The notes: generated by a model from the letters alone, not told the origin. A stretch of DNA of 64,000 bases from Pseudomonadota bacterium (GCA_020161065.1 JAIUPH010000022.1:1-64000); one strand, 5' to 3'. Counted from the first letter of the stretch, positions 47,950-57,240 are shown. Made by a program: numbers and translations.

Positions 47950-48597
47950 GTGGCCGACGCGGCCCACGCGGCATCGACCCGCGTCATCGCCGTGCGCCAC
48001 GGCGAGACGGCGTGGAACGCCGAGACGCGCATCCAGGGCCACACCGACATCGCGCTCAACGCGCGCGGCCGCTGGCAGGCCGAGCGGCTGGCGCTGGCGC
48101 TGGCGCACGAGACGGTGCACGCCATCTACAGCAGCGACCTGCAGCGCGCGCGCGACACGGCCGCGCCCTTCGCGCGCGCCGCCGGCCTCGACGTGCAGAT
48201 GGCGCCGGAACTGCGCGAGCGCCGCTTCGGCGCTTTCGAAGGATTGAGCTTCAGCGAGATCGAAAGCCGCTGGCCCGACGACGCGCGGCGCTGGCGCAAG
48301 CGCGAGCCGCAGTTCGCGCCGGCCGGCGGCGAGACGCTGGCCGAGTTCAACGCCCGCTGCGTGGGCGCCTGCGCCGCGCTGGCCGAACGGCATCGCGGCC
48401 AGACCATCCTGCTGCTGTCGCATGGCGGCGTGCTCGACTGCCTGTACCGCGCCGCCACCCGCGCCGCGGCCGACGCGCCGCGCAGCTGGCAGATCGGCAA
48501 CGCCAGCGTCAACCGCCTGCTGCAAAGCGACGCCGGCTTCACGCTGGTCGGCTGGGCCGACACCAGCCACCTGGACGAAGAGCCCGACGGCGGCTGA
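47950..48597 (+). CDS. Histidine phosphatase family protein
   Basis: A 215-residue protein from GTG 47950. The phosphatase motif is AVRHGETAWNAETRIQGHTD, with Arg and His of the RHG core; IYSSDLQRARDTA, the acid residue in ELRERRFGAFEG and the second His in LLLSHGGVLDC follow. It resembles the GpmB/CobC group. The sole close neighbour is DUF1840, so the substrate is not indicated. Confidence 0.93.
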   Translation: MADAAHAASTRVIAVRHGETAWNAETRIQGHTDIALNARGRWQAERLALALAHETVHAIYSSDLQRARDTAAPFARAAGLDVQMAPELRERRFGAFEGLSFSEIESRWPDDARRWRKREPQFAPAGGETLAEFNARCVGACAALAERHRGQTILLLSHGGVLDCLYRAATRAAADAPRSWQIGNASVNRLLQSDAGFTLVGWADTSHLDEEPDGG

Positions 48598-48615
48598 CCG
48601 CGCGCGCGGCCTCGT

Positions 48616-48753
48616 CTACAACAACAGCACCGACAGCAGCGCCAGCGCGACGACCGCCAGCGCGGCGGGCGCCAGCCAGCGTTCGATCTTCTCGTTGACG
48701 GCCGGCGGGGCTTCGTCGGCGGCCGGCAGAACCTGCAGCGAAACAGCCTTCAT
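48616..48753 (-). CDS. Small single-helix membrane protein, 45 residues
   Basis: A minus-strand frame of 46 codons encodes MKAVSLQVLPAADEAPP, then NEKIERWLAPAALAV and a hydrophobic end (VALALLSVLLL). The shape is a short cytoplasmic or periplasmic N-terminus and one C-terminal membrane helix. CCGGAG lies 7 bases before the ATG. Codon use matches the neighbours. It has no recognised family and is easily missed. It is divergent from nothing and lies between the phosphatase gene end and the pilY1 end. Confidence 0.55.
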   Translation of the reverse strand: MKAVSLQVLPAADEAPPAVNEKIERWLAPAALAVVALALLSVLLL

Positions 48754-48876
48754 CGCATTGCTCCGGACAAGCCCCGCGCGCCGATGGCGATACGGGGCAG
48801 GGCCAGCGTAGCGAGGCGGCGGCGGCGGCGTCCAGCGACTTATTCACCTTGACGGCCGCGCCGCGGCCGCGAGCGC

Positions 48877-51800
48877 CTACCTTCGCACGTCGCGCCAGGC
48901 GTTCTTGTTGGGGGCGATGATCTTCTTGGGCGTGACGTTCACCTTGAACGGCTTGCCGTCGGTGGTCTGCCCGGTGCCCACCACGTCGCCCGTCTCGGTC
49001 AGCCACAGGCTGGCGCGCGAGCTGTTGGCGGTGGCCGAGATGGTGGTGCCGACGAAGTTGGTCGCGGTCGATTTGTCGCCGGTGACGAGGTTGATCACGT
49101 ACAGGTACGACGAGGCCGAGCAGTCGGTCGCGCCGGCCACGTTGGTGGTGAAGGCCACCAGCCCGCGCGCCACCGCCGGCTCGGTGTTGGCCTGTTCGCC
49201 GGCCGGCAGGTCCATGTACCAGCCGCGGCCGGTGGCCCAGTCGACCGTCGGCGCGGTGATGGTGTCGGTGCCCTTGGTGTAGACCACCTGGGCCAGGCCG
49301 GAGCGGGCGTTGGGCAGCGTGGTGCCGTCGGCGATGGCGTAGAAGGTGCGCACCGCCGAGCTGCCGAAGTCGCCGATGTCGAGCAGGCGGCCGGTGCCGA
49401 TCAGGATGATGCGCTTGTTCTTGTACGACACCAGCTCGGGCGGCGCCGTCACCGGCTGCGCGTTGCCGCTGCCGTCCTTGAGCACGGCCACCAGTGACGG
49501 GGTGGTCTGCGCCTGCAGGTCGAACTGCCACAGGTTGCCCTTGAGGTCGCCGCCGTAGACGTAGCGCACCGAGCCGTCGGGCTCGTAGAAGGGCTTGATG
49601 TGGGCGAGGCCGCCCTCGTCGCCCAGCGTGCCGCCGGTGGTCACGAACTCGTAGATCGTCGCGCCCGTGGCGGCGTTGAGCATCCACATCCGGCCCTTGC
49701 CGTCGAAGCTGCTGTTGTAGCCCGAGGTCACCAGCACCACGTAGCTGCCGTTGCCCAGGCGCACGACGGCCGGCTTGCCCATGGTCTGGCCGACCTTGCT
49801 CTGCGTGCTGGCGTCGCCGGCCAGCGGGAACTCCCACTTCACCTTGCCGGCCAGCTGCGTCTCGGTCAGGCCGCTCGGGCTGCTGACGTCGATCGCGTAA
49901 TACGAGCTGCCGGCCGCGCCCATGCCGGCCACCAGCAGCTTGCTGTTGGCGCCGCTCTTGCCGACCACCGGCGTGCCGTCGAGCTGGGTCTTGAACGAGT
50001 ACGAGCGCGACGTGGTCTGGCCGATGTCGGGCAGCACGGCGCGCGGCACGTAGGCCCACAGCTCCTTGCCCGGATCGCCCTTGGTGTCGAAGGCATGCAG
50101 CATGCCTTCGCCCGACGCCACGTAGGCCACGTTGGTGTCGCGGTCGACGGCGGGCTCGGAGTTGATCACCGCGCCGATCAGGCTGACGCGCGTGCGGAAG
50201 GCCGTGCCTTCGCCGCTGCGGTCGCCGCGTAGGTAGTTCATCACATCGTTGGTGTTGCCCCAGGCGTTGCCCGGGTTGACCAGGCTGCCGACCGCGCCGG
50301 CGGTGAAGCCGACGCCGTTGGTGCCGTTGAAGCTGGCGATCACGCGGTCGGTCCAGTTGCGCGCCAGCAGCAGCGAGCCGGCCGACCACGTGGCCGTGGT
50401 GTTGACCACGCCGGTCGCCTTGTCGATCGGGTTGGCCGTCAGGTCGCCGGTCCAGCCCGCCGGGTTGTAGGTGCCGTAGTAGGCCTTGGAGTCGCCGCGC
50501 TGCAGGTTGACGGTGCTGACCGCCACGCCGCCCTGGGCGCCGACCTGGCTGAGGATGTCCTGCAGGCCGGAGCGGATGGCGTTGGCCGTGCCTTCGGCGT
50601 CGCTCGAACCGTACATCTGGCCGCGGCCGTTGATGGTGGCGTGCCAGAGGTCGTCGATCATCGACGCGGTGTTGGACACCGGCACCGGCCAGACCGGCGG
50701 CGAGGTGAACGGGTTGGTCGCGCTCGGCCACAGCGTGCCCTTCATGCCCAGCGTCAGCGCATAGGTGGTCAGGTGCAGGTTGGGGTTGGGGTCGGGGTTC
50801 TGCACCGTCTGGTTGCCCAGCGGCACCTTGCCCAGGGGCAGCGGCGAGGTGGTCGTGCGCAGCGGCAGCGTGAAGTAGGCCAGCGCCTTGTCGGCCAGCG
50901 AGCCGGCGGTGATGACCTGATAGGGCGTGGCGGCGCCGTAGGTCGCCTGGCTGTAGGCGGGCGGCGCGACGAGGCCGTCGTTGGCGAAGCCGTCGGTGAT
51001 GATGAACGACGAGTTGCGCTGGCACGCGTACTGCACGATGCTGGTGTTCGTGTTGAACTGGTTGCGGATGTAGGCCATCGTGGTGTTCGTGGGCGTGCCG
51101 CCGTCGCCTTCGGCCGTGTAGAACTTGCCGATCACCGCCATCCGGTTGGACGCCACCGCGGTGGCGTCGGCGTCGTACATCGTCGGCGCCACGTTGTTGT
51201 TGAAGGGCACCACGCCCATGCGCAGGCCGGTCATGTTCTCCAGCACGCCACCCATCGCCGCGCCCAGCATCAGCCGGCGCTTGCGGTAGTAGGTGAACCA
51301 GTTGGCGAAGTTCTGCAGCTCGGCGGCGTAAGCGCGGCCCGAGGGGAAGGTGTTGCCGGCCTTGATTTCGTAGCGCTTGAGCGTGGCGCCGTCGTAGTTG
51401 CTGATGCAACTGCTGCCGTTGAGGGTGCAGGCCTCCTTCTTCCAGAAGGTGGCCGGGTAGTAGGTCATCGTGGCCGTGCACAGGCCGCGGCTGGTGGGCA
51501 CCGTGTACGGCAGCCCGCCCGGGTAGGCGGCGAAATAACACTGCACGTTGGCGGCACCCGCCGGGATGGTCATGCCCGCCAGGAAGGTGAACTTCCAGTC
51601 GGTCGCGTTGGCCGTCAGGTCGGCGTTGAGCGCCATCGTCGTCGTGCCCAGCACCGGGTGCGAGCGCGCCGACGTGGTGCTGGCGGCGCCGAAGCTGGTG
51701 ACCGTGGTGCCGCTGATGTAGCCCGGCGACCAGGGCACGTAGGTCTTGTTGGAGTCGTAGTAGATGGTGTTGTAGTCGGCCGAGCGCGTCCAGGCCACTT

Positions 51801-52170
51801 CGTTGGTCGGTGGAATCGCGTAGCCGTAGGCTTTGTCGGGATCGCCGTAGACCCGGTTGCCGGCGCCGGTGCCGTTGGGAAACAGGTAGAGCAGCGCCCA
51901 GTCGTAGGTGGCCGATCCGGTGCGGCGCGTGCCGTTGGGGTAGAGGTCGGTGCTCTGGTAGTTGCCGTAGAACCAGCCCTGGAAGGTGCCGTCGATCATC
52001 ACCTCGGCGTCCATCGAGCCCGACTCGTCCATCGCGAAGATGACGTTGGGCTTGGCCAGCACCGAGGCCTTGAGCGGCAGTTCGGCCACGTTGGTGGCCT
52101 GCGAGGCGGTGCTGCCCAGCAGTGCGCCGAGCGCGAACACCGAGACGACGAAATTGAGGGCGATCTTCAT
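48877..52170 (-). CDS. pilY1: Type IV pilus tip adhesin/assembly protein PilY1
   Basis: A 1097-residue protein read from ATG 52170 (MKIALNFVVSVFALGALLGS), a signal peptide. The N-terminal part has a von Willebrand-like metal site, FAMDESGSMDAEV. The C-terminal part is the PilC beta-propeller (NSEPAVDRDTNVAYVASGEGMLHAF, YVPRAVLPDIG, VYGGDLKGNLWQFDLQ). It sits at the pilus tip, acting in adhesion and pilus biogenesis. The calcium loop normally found before VYAGD is degenerate here (FYEPDGSVRYVYGGD). It is the last gene of the minor pilin operon, 42 bases from pilX. Confidence 0.92.
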   Translation of the reverse strand: MKIALNFVVSVFALGALLGSTASQATNVAELPLKASVLAKPNVIFAMDESGSMDAEVMIDGTFQGWFYGNYQSTDLYPNGTRRTGSATYDWALLYLFPNGTGAGNRVYGDPDKAYGYAIPPTNEVAWTRSADYNTIYYDSNKTYVPWSPGYISGTTVTSFGAASTTSARSHPVLGTTTMALNADLTANATDWKFTFLAGMTIPAGAANVQCYFAAYPGGLPYTVPTSRGLCTATMTYYPATFWKKEACTLNGSSCISNYDGATLKRYEIKAGNTFPSGRAYAAELQNFANWFTYYRKRRLMLGAAMGGVLENMTGLRMGVVPFNNNVAPTMYDADATAVASNRMAVIGKFYTAEGDGGTPTNTTMAYIRNQFNTNTSIVQYACQRNSSFIITDGFANDGLVAPPAYSQATYGAATPYQVITAGSLADKALAYFTLPLRTTTSPLPLGKVPLGNQTVQNPDPNPNLHLTTYALTLGMKGTLWPSATNPFTSPPVWPVPVSNTASMIDDLWHATINGRGQMYGSSDAEGTANAIRSGLQDILSQVGAQGGVAVSTVNLQRGDSKAYYGTYNPAGWTGDLTANPIDKATGVVNTTATWSAGSLLLARNWTDRVIASFNGTNGVGFTAGAVGSLVNPGNAWGNTNDVMNYLRGDRSGEGTAFRTRVSLIGAVINSEPAVDRDTNVAYVASGEGMLHAFDTKGDPGKELWAYVPRAVLPDIGQTTSRSYSFKTQLDGTPVVGKSGANSKLLVAGMGAAGSSYYAIDVSSPSGLTETQLAGKVKWEFPLAGDASTQSKVGQTMGKPAVVRLGNGSYVVLVTSGYNSSFDGKGRMWMLNAATGATIYEFVTTGGTLGDEGGLAHIKPFYEPDGSVRYVYGGDLKGNLWQFDLQAQTTPSLVAVLKDGSGNAQPVTAPPELVSYKNKRIILIGTGRLLDIGDFGSSAVRTFYAIADGTTLPNARSGLAQVVYTKGTDTITAPTVDWATGRGWYMDLPAGEQANTEPAVARGLVAFTTNVAGATDCSASSYLYVINLVTGDKSTATNFVGTTISATANSSRASLWLTETGDVVGTGQTTDGKPFKVNVTPKKIIAPNKNAWRDVRR

Positions 52171-52212
52171 GGCGGACCTCGCGGGCGGCAATGGCAGGCG
52201 GCAGCGCCGTGC

Positions 52213-52752
52213 TTACTTGTTGACCAGGGACTGCACCCAGACCCGGGTGTCCTTGGGCCCGGTGATGCGGGCGGTGATGCGGTACTGCGTGGTGGTCGGC
52301 GGGTCGACCTTCTTGTTCGGGTCGTTGGTCTCGGGCTTTTCCGGATCGATGTCGACCTTGACCAGGCACTGGCGCATCGGGTCGACGACGGGCATCACGC
52401 CGCCGCACTGGCGGTCGACCAGGAAGTTGGCCGTGTAGGCGCCCACCGTCACCTGCGCGGCGTTGTCGAAGTTGAAGGTCGGCAGGCCGCTGGCATCGTC
52501 GGCCAGCGTCGCGGCGCGGTACCAGTTGCCCTGGTCGGTGTTCTCGTTGGCCAGCACGGCGACCGACGCGAACGCGGTGTTGATGCCGACCTCCGAGGCC
52601 TGCACCGCCGATTCGCGGAACGCCGCGTTGCCGGCGGCCAGCGTGCCGACCTCGGTCATGCGCGCCAGCGCCAGGCCGCCGAGCAGCATCACCGTCAGCA
52701 GGATCAGCACGACGACCATCGTCACGCCGCGTTCATGTCGTCGGGTTCTCAT
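52213..52752 (-). CDS. pilX: Type IV pilus assembly protein PilX
   Basis: A 179-residue minor pilin. It starts MRTRRHERGVTMVVVLILLTVMLLGGL, with a prepilin-like charged lead and Gly before the hydrophobic helix (RG|VTMVVVLI). The Glu at +5 of standard pilins is absent, as is usual in PilX. Two cysteines (RQCGG, RQCLV) may form the C-terminal disulphide. The start overlaps pilW by four bases. Confidence 0.85.
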   Translation of the reverse strand: MRTRRHERGVTMVVVLILLTVMLLGGLALARMTEVGTLAAGNAAFRESAVQASEVGINTAFASVAVLANENTDQGNWYRAATLADDASGLPTFNFDNAAQVTVGAYTANFLVDRQCGGVMPVVDPMRQCLVKVDIDPEKPETNDPNKKVDPPTTTQYRITARITGPKDTRVWVQSLVNK

Positions 52753-53801
52753 GCCTTGATCCCCAGGACCAGGTTGCGCAGCGGCACGACCACGGTGACG
52801 CTGCGGAAGCGATAGCACTGCGGGTCGGCCACGTCCACCGCGATGGTGTTGGCGGGCTCCAGCGGGTCGGCCACCGTGGTGGGGCCGGTGCAGTCCTTGT
52901 CGCGCTGCGGGCTGCGCGTGACGACGCCGATGCGCACCGCGCGCACGCGGGCGATGGTGGTCGAGTCGACGGTGGCCCAGGCGCCGGTGGCGTCGACCCA
53001 GTTCTGCAGCGTCTTGCTGCCGGCCACGCCGGTGGACACGCCGTACTGCAGCCGGAAGGCCATCACGTTGCGCGCCAGCACGGCGCTGCCGCCGTCGAGC
53101 ACGCGGTCCAGCACGAGGTCGGTGCCGTTCAGGCGGTAGCGGCTCCAGCCCACGCCGCCCAGCAGCGTGACGCTGCCGCCGGCGGCGCTGAAGGTGGGGT
53201 TGGTGGCGAAGCCGCCGTCGTTGAAGGTGCCGCCGGCGGCGAAGGCCAGCTTCTGCGGGTCGTCGCTGGTGGCGGCCGTGATGCCGGTGATGTTGCGCAG
53301 CAGGCAGGGGTCGCCGGGGGCGGCCGGCGACAGCACGACGGCGTCGCCGACGTTGCCCGGCAGGTTGGACACCAGCGCGGCGTCGGCGCCGGTGGTCGGC
53401 ATTTGCAGCCGCGCGCTGGCGCCGGCCTGCACGCGCGAGGCCTGGATCACGTCCAGCCGGTCGAGCCCGGCCACGCGCGAGATGCGCACCGGCACGAAGG
53501 CGGCGCCGTCGGACAGCACCGTCACGCCCTTCGAGATGTTGATCTTGTCGCAGAGGTAGACGCCCTCGCCGAAGAAGCCCAGGCCGGCGCTGGCGGCGTC
53601 GTTCTTCAGCGCCGCCAGCACGGTGGTGACGTTGACGGCGACGCCGCCCACGCCCATGCCCTGGCGCTGCGAGGCGGTGAAGACGATGGCGCTGCTGGAG
53701 GCGGCGATGCCGACGATCAGCGCGACCACCATGCCGACCATCAGCTCGATGATCGAGAAGCCGCGCTGGCGGCGCGGCGAGAGCGGGCGTTCAGCGCACA
53801 T
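52749..53801 (-). CDS. pilW: Type IV pilus assembly protein PilW
   Basis: A 350-residue minor pilin. The prepilin cleavage site RQRG|FSIIELMVGMVVAL has the Glu at position +5. The C-terminal part is a long beta-rich domain with several Cys. It primes pilus assembly with PilV, PilX and PilE. It overlaps pilV and pilX. Confidence 0.88.
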   Translation of the reverse strand: MCAERPLSPRRQRGFSIIELMVGMVVALIVGIAASSSAIVFTASQRQGMGVGGVAVNVTTVLAALKNDAASAGLGFFGEGVYLCDKINISKGVTVLSDGAAFVPVRISRVAGLDRLDVIQASRVQAGASARLQMPTTGADAALVSNLPGNVGDAVVLSPAAPGDPCLLRNITGITAATSDDPQKLAFAAGGTFNDGGFATNPTFSAAGGSVTLLGGVGWSRYRLNGTDLVLDRVLDGGSAVLARNVMAFRLQYGVSTGVAGSKTLQNWVDATGAWATVDSTTIARVRAVRIGVVTRSPQRDKDCTGPTTVADPLEPANTIAVDVADPQCYRFRSVTVVVPLRNLVLGIKA

Positions 53802-54231
53802 CGGTCACCACCTGGATCTGGCGCGGGTCGGGCGCGCCGTTGTATTGCTCGCGCGAGGTCCAGCCGACGCTCACCGTCATGCGGCCGGTCGCGGCGTCGA
53901 GCGCCACGGCCCTGGTCACCGTGCCGGGCAGCGTGGCCAGCACCTTGGCGGCCCAGGCCGTGGTGCGCGCGGTGGCCGCGGCCGAGCCGCAGACGCCGGC
54001 CTGCGGCAGCGTGTAGCACGCGGCATTGGCGTTATCCACCAGCACCGTGTTGAGCAGCTCGTCGGCCAGCGCGGTGGCCGCGGTGCGCAGTTGCGAATCG
54101 GTGGCCGAGCTGACCATGCGGCCCTGCATGCGGCTCATGCCGATCAGGCCGAAGGACAGGATGGCGATGGCGATCAGCGCGTCGATCAGGCTGACGCCGC
54201 GCTGCCGCCGGGAGGCGCGGGCGCGCGTCAT
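53791..54231 (-). CDS. pilV: Type IV pilus modification protein PilV
   Basis: A 146-residue minor pilin from ATG 54231 (MTRARASRRQRG|VSLIDALIAIAIL). The prepilin motif has Asp/Ala in place of Glu, as in several PilV. The remainder has the NxALADELLNTVL pattern of the family. It overlaps fimT and pilW by four and eleven bases. Confidence 0.85.
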   Translation of the reverse strand: MTRARASRRQRGVSLIDALIAIAILSFGLIGMSRMQGRMVSSATDSQLRTAATALADELLNTVLVDNANAACYTLPQAGVCGSAAATARTTAWAAKVLATLPGTVTRAVALDAATGRMTVSVGWTSREQYNGAPDPRQIQVVTDVR

Positions 54232-54713
54232 GGGCAGCTCACCAGGTAGTTGCCGCAAAGCCGCACGGCGCCGCCGGCGTCCACGCGCAGCCCCGGGCAG
54301 CGCAGGTCGTCGGAGCAGGTGGCGCTGGCGGCGGCGAGGTTGACCGAGACCGCGGTGCCGAACGGCGCCGGCCGGCCCTCGGGCCCGAAATCGAAGGTCT
54401 TGGCCGGCGCCTGCACGGCGCCCGGCAGCGTGCGCGCGCGCAGCACCACCGGCGTGGCCGGCACCGTCATGTCCAGCGTCTGCACGCTGCTGCCGTTGGT
54501 CGACACGCGCACCGTGGTGTTGCGCTTGATCGCCTCGCTCTGCGCCAGCAGCGTTTCGCCGAACAGCAGGTTGCCGGCCTCGCGCAGGCGCGAATTGGCC
54601 ACCATGTCGCCCAGGAACGGCGCCGCGGCGGTGGCCAGCACGGCCATCACGGCCAGGCCGACCATCAGCTCGATCAGCGTCATGCCGCGCGAGCGGGACT
54701 TCAGGCGTCGCAT
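54228..54713 (-). CDS. fimT: Minor pseudopilin FimT/GspH family
   Basis: A 161-residue protein starting MRRLKSRSRG|MTLIELMVGLAVMAVL with a perfect type IV prepilin motif. The C-terminal GspH domain includes NSRLREAGNLLFGETLLAQSEAI, and the last Cys pair (RLCGNYLVSCP) suggests a disulphide. It overlaps pilE by 13 bases and pilV by four. Confidence 0.87.
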   Translation of the reverse strand: MRRLKSRSRGMTLIELMVGLAVMAVLATAAAPFLGDMVANSRLREAGNLLFGETLLAQSEAIKRNTTVRVSTNGSSVQTLDMTVPATPVVLRARTLPGAVQAPAKTFDFGPEGRPAPFGTAVSVNLAAASATCSDDLRCPGLRVDAGGAVRLCGNYLVSCP

Positions 54714-55171
54714 GACCCCCCCTTGATCGACCAGCAGTTGGCCGTCGGCGCGCCCTTGGGATGGGCCGCGGTCTTGCGCGTGCCGGTGGCGTCGATCGTG
54801 TACTGGTAGCCGTAGATGGCCCCGCTGCCGGTGGCGGTGGCCTTGTAGCCGGTGCCGACGAGCTCGCAGGTCACCGTGTAGTTGGTCACCGAGTTGGGCG
54901 GGTCGATGGCGCAGGCATCGACGCCGGCGGTGGTCTTCTTGTAGCTGCCGGTGTCCTGGAAGCGCTGCTCCATGCGCGTGAAGTACGACTGCAGCGCATC
55001 CAGCCCGGCCGGCACCTTGGCGCGCTGCAGGTAGGCGCTGTACGACGGCATTGCCACCGCCGCCAGGATGGCGATGATGGCCACGACGATCAGCACTTCG
55101 ATCATCGTGAAGCCGCGCGCGCTGGCGGTGGCGCGGCGGCGGGCGTTGCGGCAGAGGGTGTCGATCAGCAT
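54701..55171 (-). CDS. pilE: Type IV pilin PilE-like minor pilin
   Basis: A 156-residue protein read from ATG 55171 (MLIDTLCRNARRR). The prepilin leader ends ARG|FTMIEVLIVVAIIAILAAVAMP and the family repeat YLQRAKVPAGLDALQSYFTRMEQRFQD follows. Two Cys near the middle and end may form the D-loop. It is the first gene of the minor pilin operon pilE-fimT-pilV-pilW-pilX-pilY1. Confidence 0.9.
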   Translation of the reverse strand: MLIDTLCRNARRRATASARGFTMIEVLIVVAIIAILAAVAMPSYSAYLQRAKVPAGLDALQSYFTRMEQRFQDTGSYKKTTAGVDACAIDPPNSVTNYTVTCELVGTGYKATATGSGAIYGYQYTIDATGTRKTAAHPKGAPTANCWSIKGGSCDA

Positions 55172-55483
55172 GGGCAGCCTTCCCGGCGGGGCCCGATGCA
55201 CCAGCAGCGCCGAAAAGCCGGCTGCGCGCGAGGGTCCTCACCTGTTCCTCCGCGCTATCGGCCATTGGCAGCGGCGACTTGAGCGGCTGGGCGTTTGCAG
55301 GTGTTACGCGGGGCCTGCGTCGCCGAGGGCCATGACATTCGTCACGGCCGCTGCGTCTCGGAACGTGCGCGGTCCTCCCCGTTATCGGCCGCCGGGCCCC
55401 GCAGGCGAGGGGCGCCAGCCCCCACCAACGCCCACAAACCCGCACAATTGCGGCCCGTCCCAACCGCCGCGTTGCAGTCCCCG
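55172..55483. other. 312-base intergenic region between pilE and an exported protein gene
   Basis: No gene is seen. It must hold the promoter of the minor pilin operon (minus) and of the gene at 55484 (plus; CACAAT at 55443 is a candidate -10). An inverted repeat at 55328-55349 has half-sites GGCC-n-TGAC and GTCA-n-GGCC separated by four bases, a possible regulator site. No sigma-54 promoter was found. Confidence 0.5.
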
Positions 55484-56131
55484 ATGTTCGAGCTTCCATT
55501 CCGCCCCGGCAGGCCGCTGGCCGCCCTGCCGGCGCTCGTGTCGGTGCTGCTGCTGACGCTCGCCCCGCCGGCGCAGGCGCAGGCGCAGCCCTACGGCTGC
55601 AACAGCGGCGGCCGCAACAACGTCTACGGCAACCGCCCCTGCCCGGCCGACGGCAGCACGCGGCTGGGCGGCTACGGCCCGGTGGAAGAAGCGCCGCCGG
55701 TGCGCCGCAGCGCGACGCCGGCGCCGGCGGCGCGCGCCCCTGACTATCTGAGCTACATGAGCAGCGAATGCGCCAGCCTGAACGACGGCTTGCGCACCGC
55801 CGGCCAGCGCGGGCTGGCGATGTCGACCCAGGCCGAGTTGCGCGACGACTACAACCGCCGCTGCTCGGCCAACGAGTCGCAGGCGCGCCAGCGCTGGAGC
55901 CAGGAACAGATGCGCGGCAAGCAGGGCCAGCGCGAGGAGCAGCATCAGACGCGGCTGGAAGCGCAGCGCGACCAGGCCCAGCAGCAGCAGTTCATGGCGC
56001 AGTGCGTCGAGATGCGCCGCATCATCGCCGCCAAGAACGAGCGCCTGGCGACGCTGACGCCCGGCGAGGTGAGCGACCTGCGCCGCTTCGAGGCGAATTA
56101 CGCGGCGCGCTGCGTCACGCGCACGCAGTAG
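55484..56131 (+). CDS. Hypothetical exported protein, Gln/Arg-rich
   Basis: A 215-residue protein from ATG 55484. A signal peptide (LPALVSVLLLTLAPPAQAQA) is followed by YGCNSGGRNNVYGNRPCPADGSTRLGGYG, a Cys-containing motif, then a long charged helix (QMRGKQGQREEQHQTRLEAQ) and a C-terminal domain with CVEMRRIIAAKNERL. Four Cys suggest disulphides. I recognise no family; DUF4124-like openings are similar. The tail runs into short hexamer repeats after the stop. Confidence 0.7.
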   Translation: MFELPFRPGRPLAALPALVSVLLLTLAPPAQAQAQPYGCNSGGRNNVYGNRPCPADGSTRLGGYGPVEEAPPVRRSATPAPAARAPDYLSYMSSECASLNDGLRTAGQRGLAMSTQAELRDDYNRRCSANESQARQRWSQEQMRGKQGQREEQHQTRLEAQRDQAQQQQFMAQCVEMRRIIAAKNERLATLTPGEVSDLRRFEANYAARCVTRTQ

Positions 56132-56173
56132 CGGTAGCCGTAGCAGTCGCAGTCGCAGTCGCGCGCCGCTCGT

Positions 56174-57220
56174 TCAGAACAACTCGCCGCCGCGCGCCGG
56201 CGGCAGCAGCCCCAGGTGGCGGTACGCGGCCTGCGTGGCCACGCGGCCGCGCGGCGTGCGCTGCAGGTAGCCCTGCTGGATGAGGTAGGGCTCGATCACG
56301 TCCTCGATCGTGCCGGCTTCCTCGCCGATCGCCGCGGCCACGTTCTCCAGCCCCACCGGGCCGCCGTCGAAGCGCTGGATCACCGCGTCCAGCAGCTTGC
56401 GGTCCATCACGTCGAAACCCTGCGGGTCGACGTCCAGCATCTGCAGCGCGCGGTCGGCGATCAGCGCGTCGACGCGGCCGCTGCCCTTCACCTGCGCGTA
56501 GTCGCGCACGCGGCGCAGCAGCCGGTTGGCGATGCGCGGCGTGCCGCGGCTGCGGCGCGCGATCTCCAGCGCGCCGGCGGCGTCGACCGGCACCGTCAGC
56601 AGCCCGGCCGAGCGCGTGACGATGCGCGTCAGCTCCTCGGCCGTGTAGAACTCCAGCCGCGCGACGATGCCGAAGCGGTCGCGCAAGGGGTTGGTCAGCA
56701 TGCCCGCGCGCGTGGTCGCGCCGACCAGCGTGAAGGGCTGCAGGTCGAGCTTGATCGAGCGCGCGGCCGGGCCCTCGCCGATCATGATGTCGATCTGGTA
56801 GTCCTCCAGCGCCGGGTACAGGATCTCCTCGACCACGGGCGAGAGGCGGTGGATCTCGTCGATGAAGAGAACGTCGTTGCGCTCCAGGTTGGTCAGCAGC
56901 GCCGCCAGGTCCTTGGGCTTTTCCAGCACCGGGCCGCTGGTCTGGCGCAGGTTGACGCCCAGCTCGGCGGCGATGATGTGGCTAAGCGTGGTCTTGCCGA
57001 GGCCCGGCGGGCCGAACAGCAGCACGTGGTCCAGCGCCTCGGCGCGGCCGCGCGCGGCGTGGATGAAGATCTCCAACTGTTCACGTGCCTTGGCCTGGCC
57101 CACGTAGTCGGCCAGGCCCTTGGGGCGCAGCGCGCGCTCGATGGCTTCCTCGCCCGGCGACGCCGGCGCGGCGCTGACCACGCGGCGCGCGGGCTCGAAG
57201 TCGTCGGTCTGGATGGCCAT
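56174..57220 (-). CDS. ruvB: Holliday junction branch migration ATPase RuvB
   Basis: A 348-residue protein starting [13 protein letters not shown] at 57220. Walker A is [15 protein letters not shown], Walker B is [12 protein letters not shown], the sensor motif [18 protein letters not shown] and the arginine finger are present, and the C-terminal winged helix has [17 protein letters not shown]. It drives branch migration with RuvA during recombination. The ATG lies 6 bases after GATAAT on the minus strand, so the transcript may be leaderless. Confidence 0.97.
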   Translation of the reverse strand: MAIQTDDFEPARRVVSAAPASPGEEAIERALRPKGLADYVGQAKAREQLEIFIHAARGRAEALDHVLLFGPPGLGKTTLSHIIAAELGVNLRQTSGPVLEKPKDLAALLTNLERNDVLFIDEIHRLSPVVEEILYPALEDYQIDIMIGEGPAARSIKLDLQPFTLVGATTRAGMLTNPLRDRFGIVARLEFYTAEELTRIVTRSAGLLTVPVDAAGALEIARRSRGTPRIANRLLRRVRDYAQVKGSGRVDALIADRALQMLDVDPQGFDVMDRKLLDAVIQRFDGGPVGLENVAAAIGEEAGTIEDVIEPYLIQQGYLQRTPRGRVATQAAYRHLGLLPPARGGELF

Positions 57221-57226
57221 CCAGTG

Positions 57227-57232
57227 ATTATC
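57227..57232 (-). promoter_or_regulatory. -10 element of a leaderless ruvB promoter
   Basis: On the minus strand GATAAT is followed by 6 bases and the ruvB ATG. No Shine-Dalgarno sequence fits in the gap. Confidence 0.45.
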
Positions 57233-57240
57233 GGCGCGCT

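Noticed and set aside
48852-48869. GC-rich palindrome after pilY1 as a terminator
   Set aside because: The stem is strong but no T-run follows on the minus strand, so I do not call it.
56130-56165. Hexamer repeats (GTAGCC/GCAGTC) after the exported protein gene as a CRISPR-like or regulatory array
   Set aside because: The units are only six bases, have no spacers and look like simple slippage repeats.
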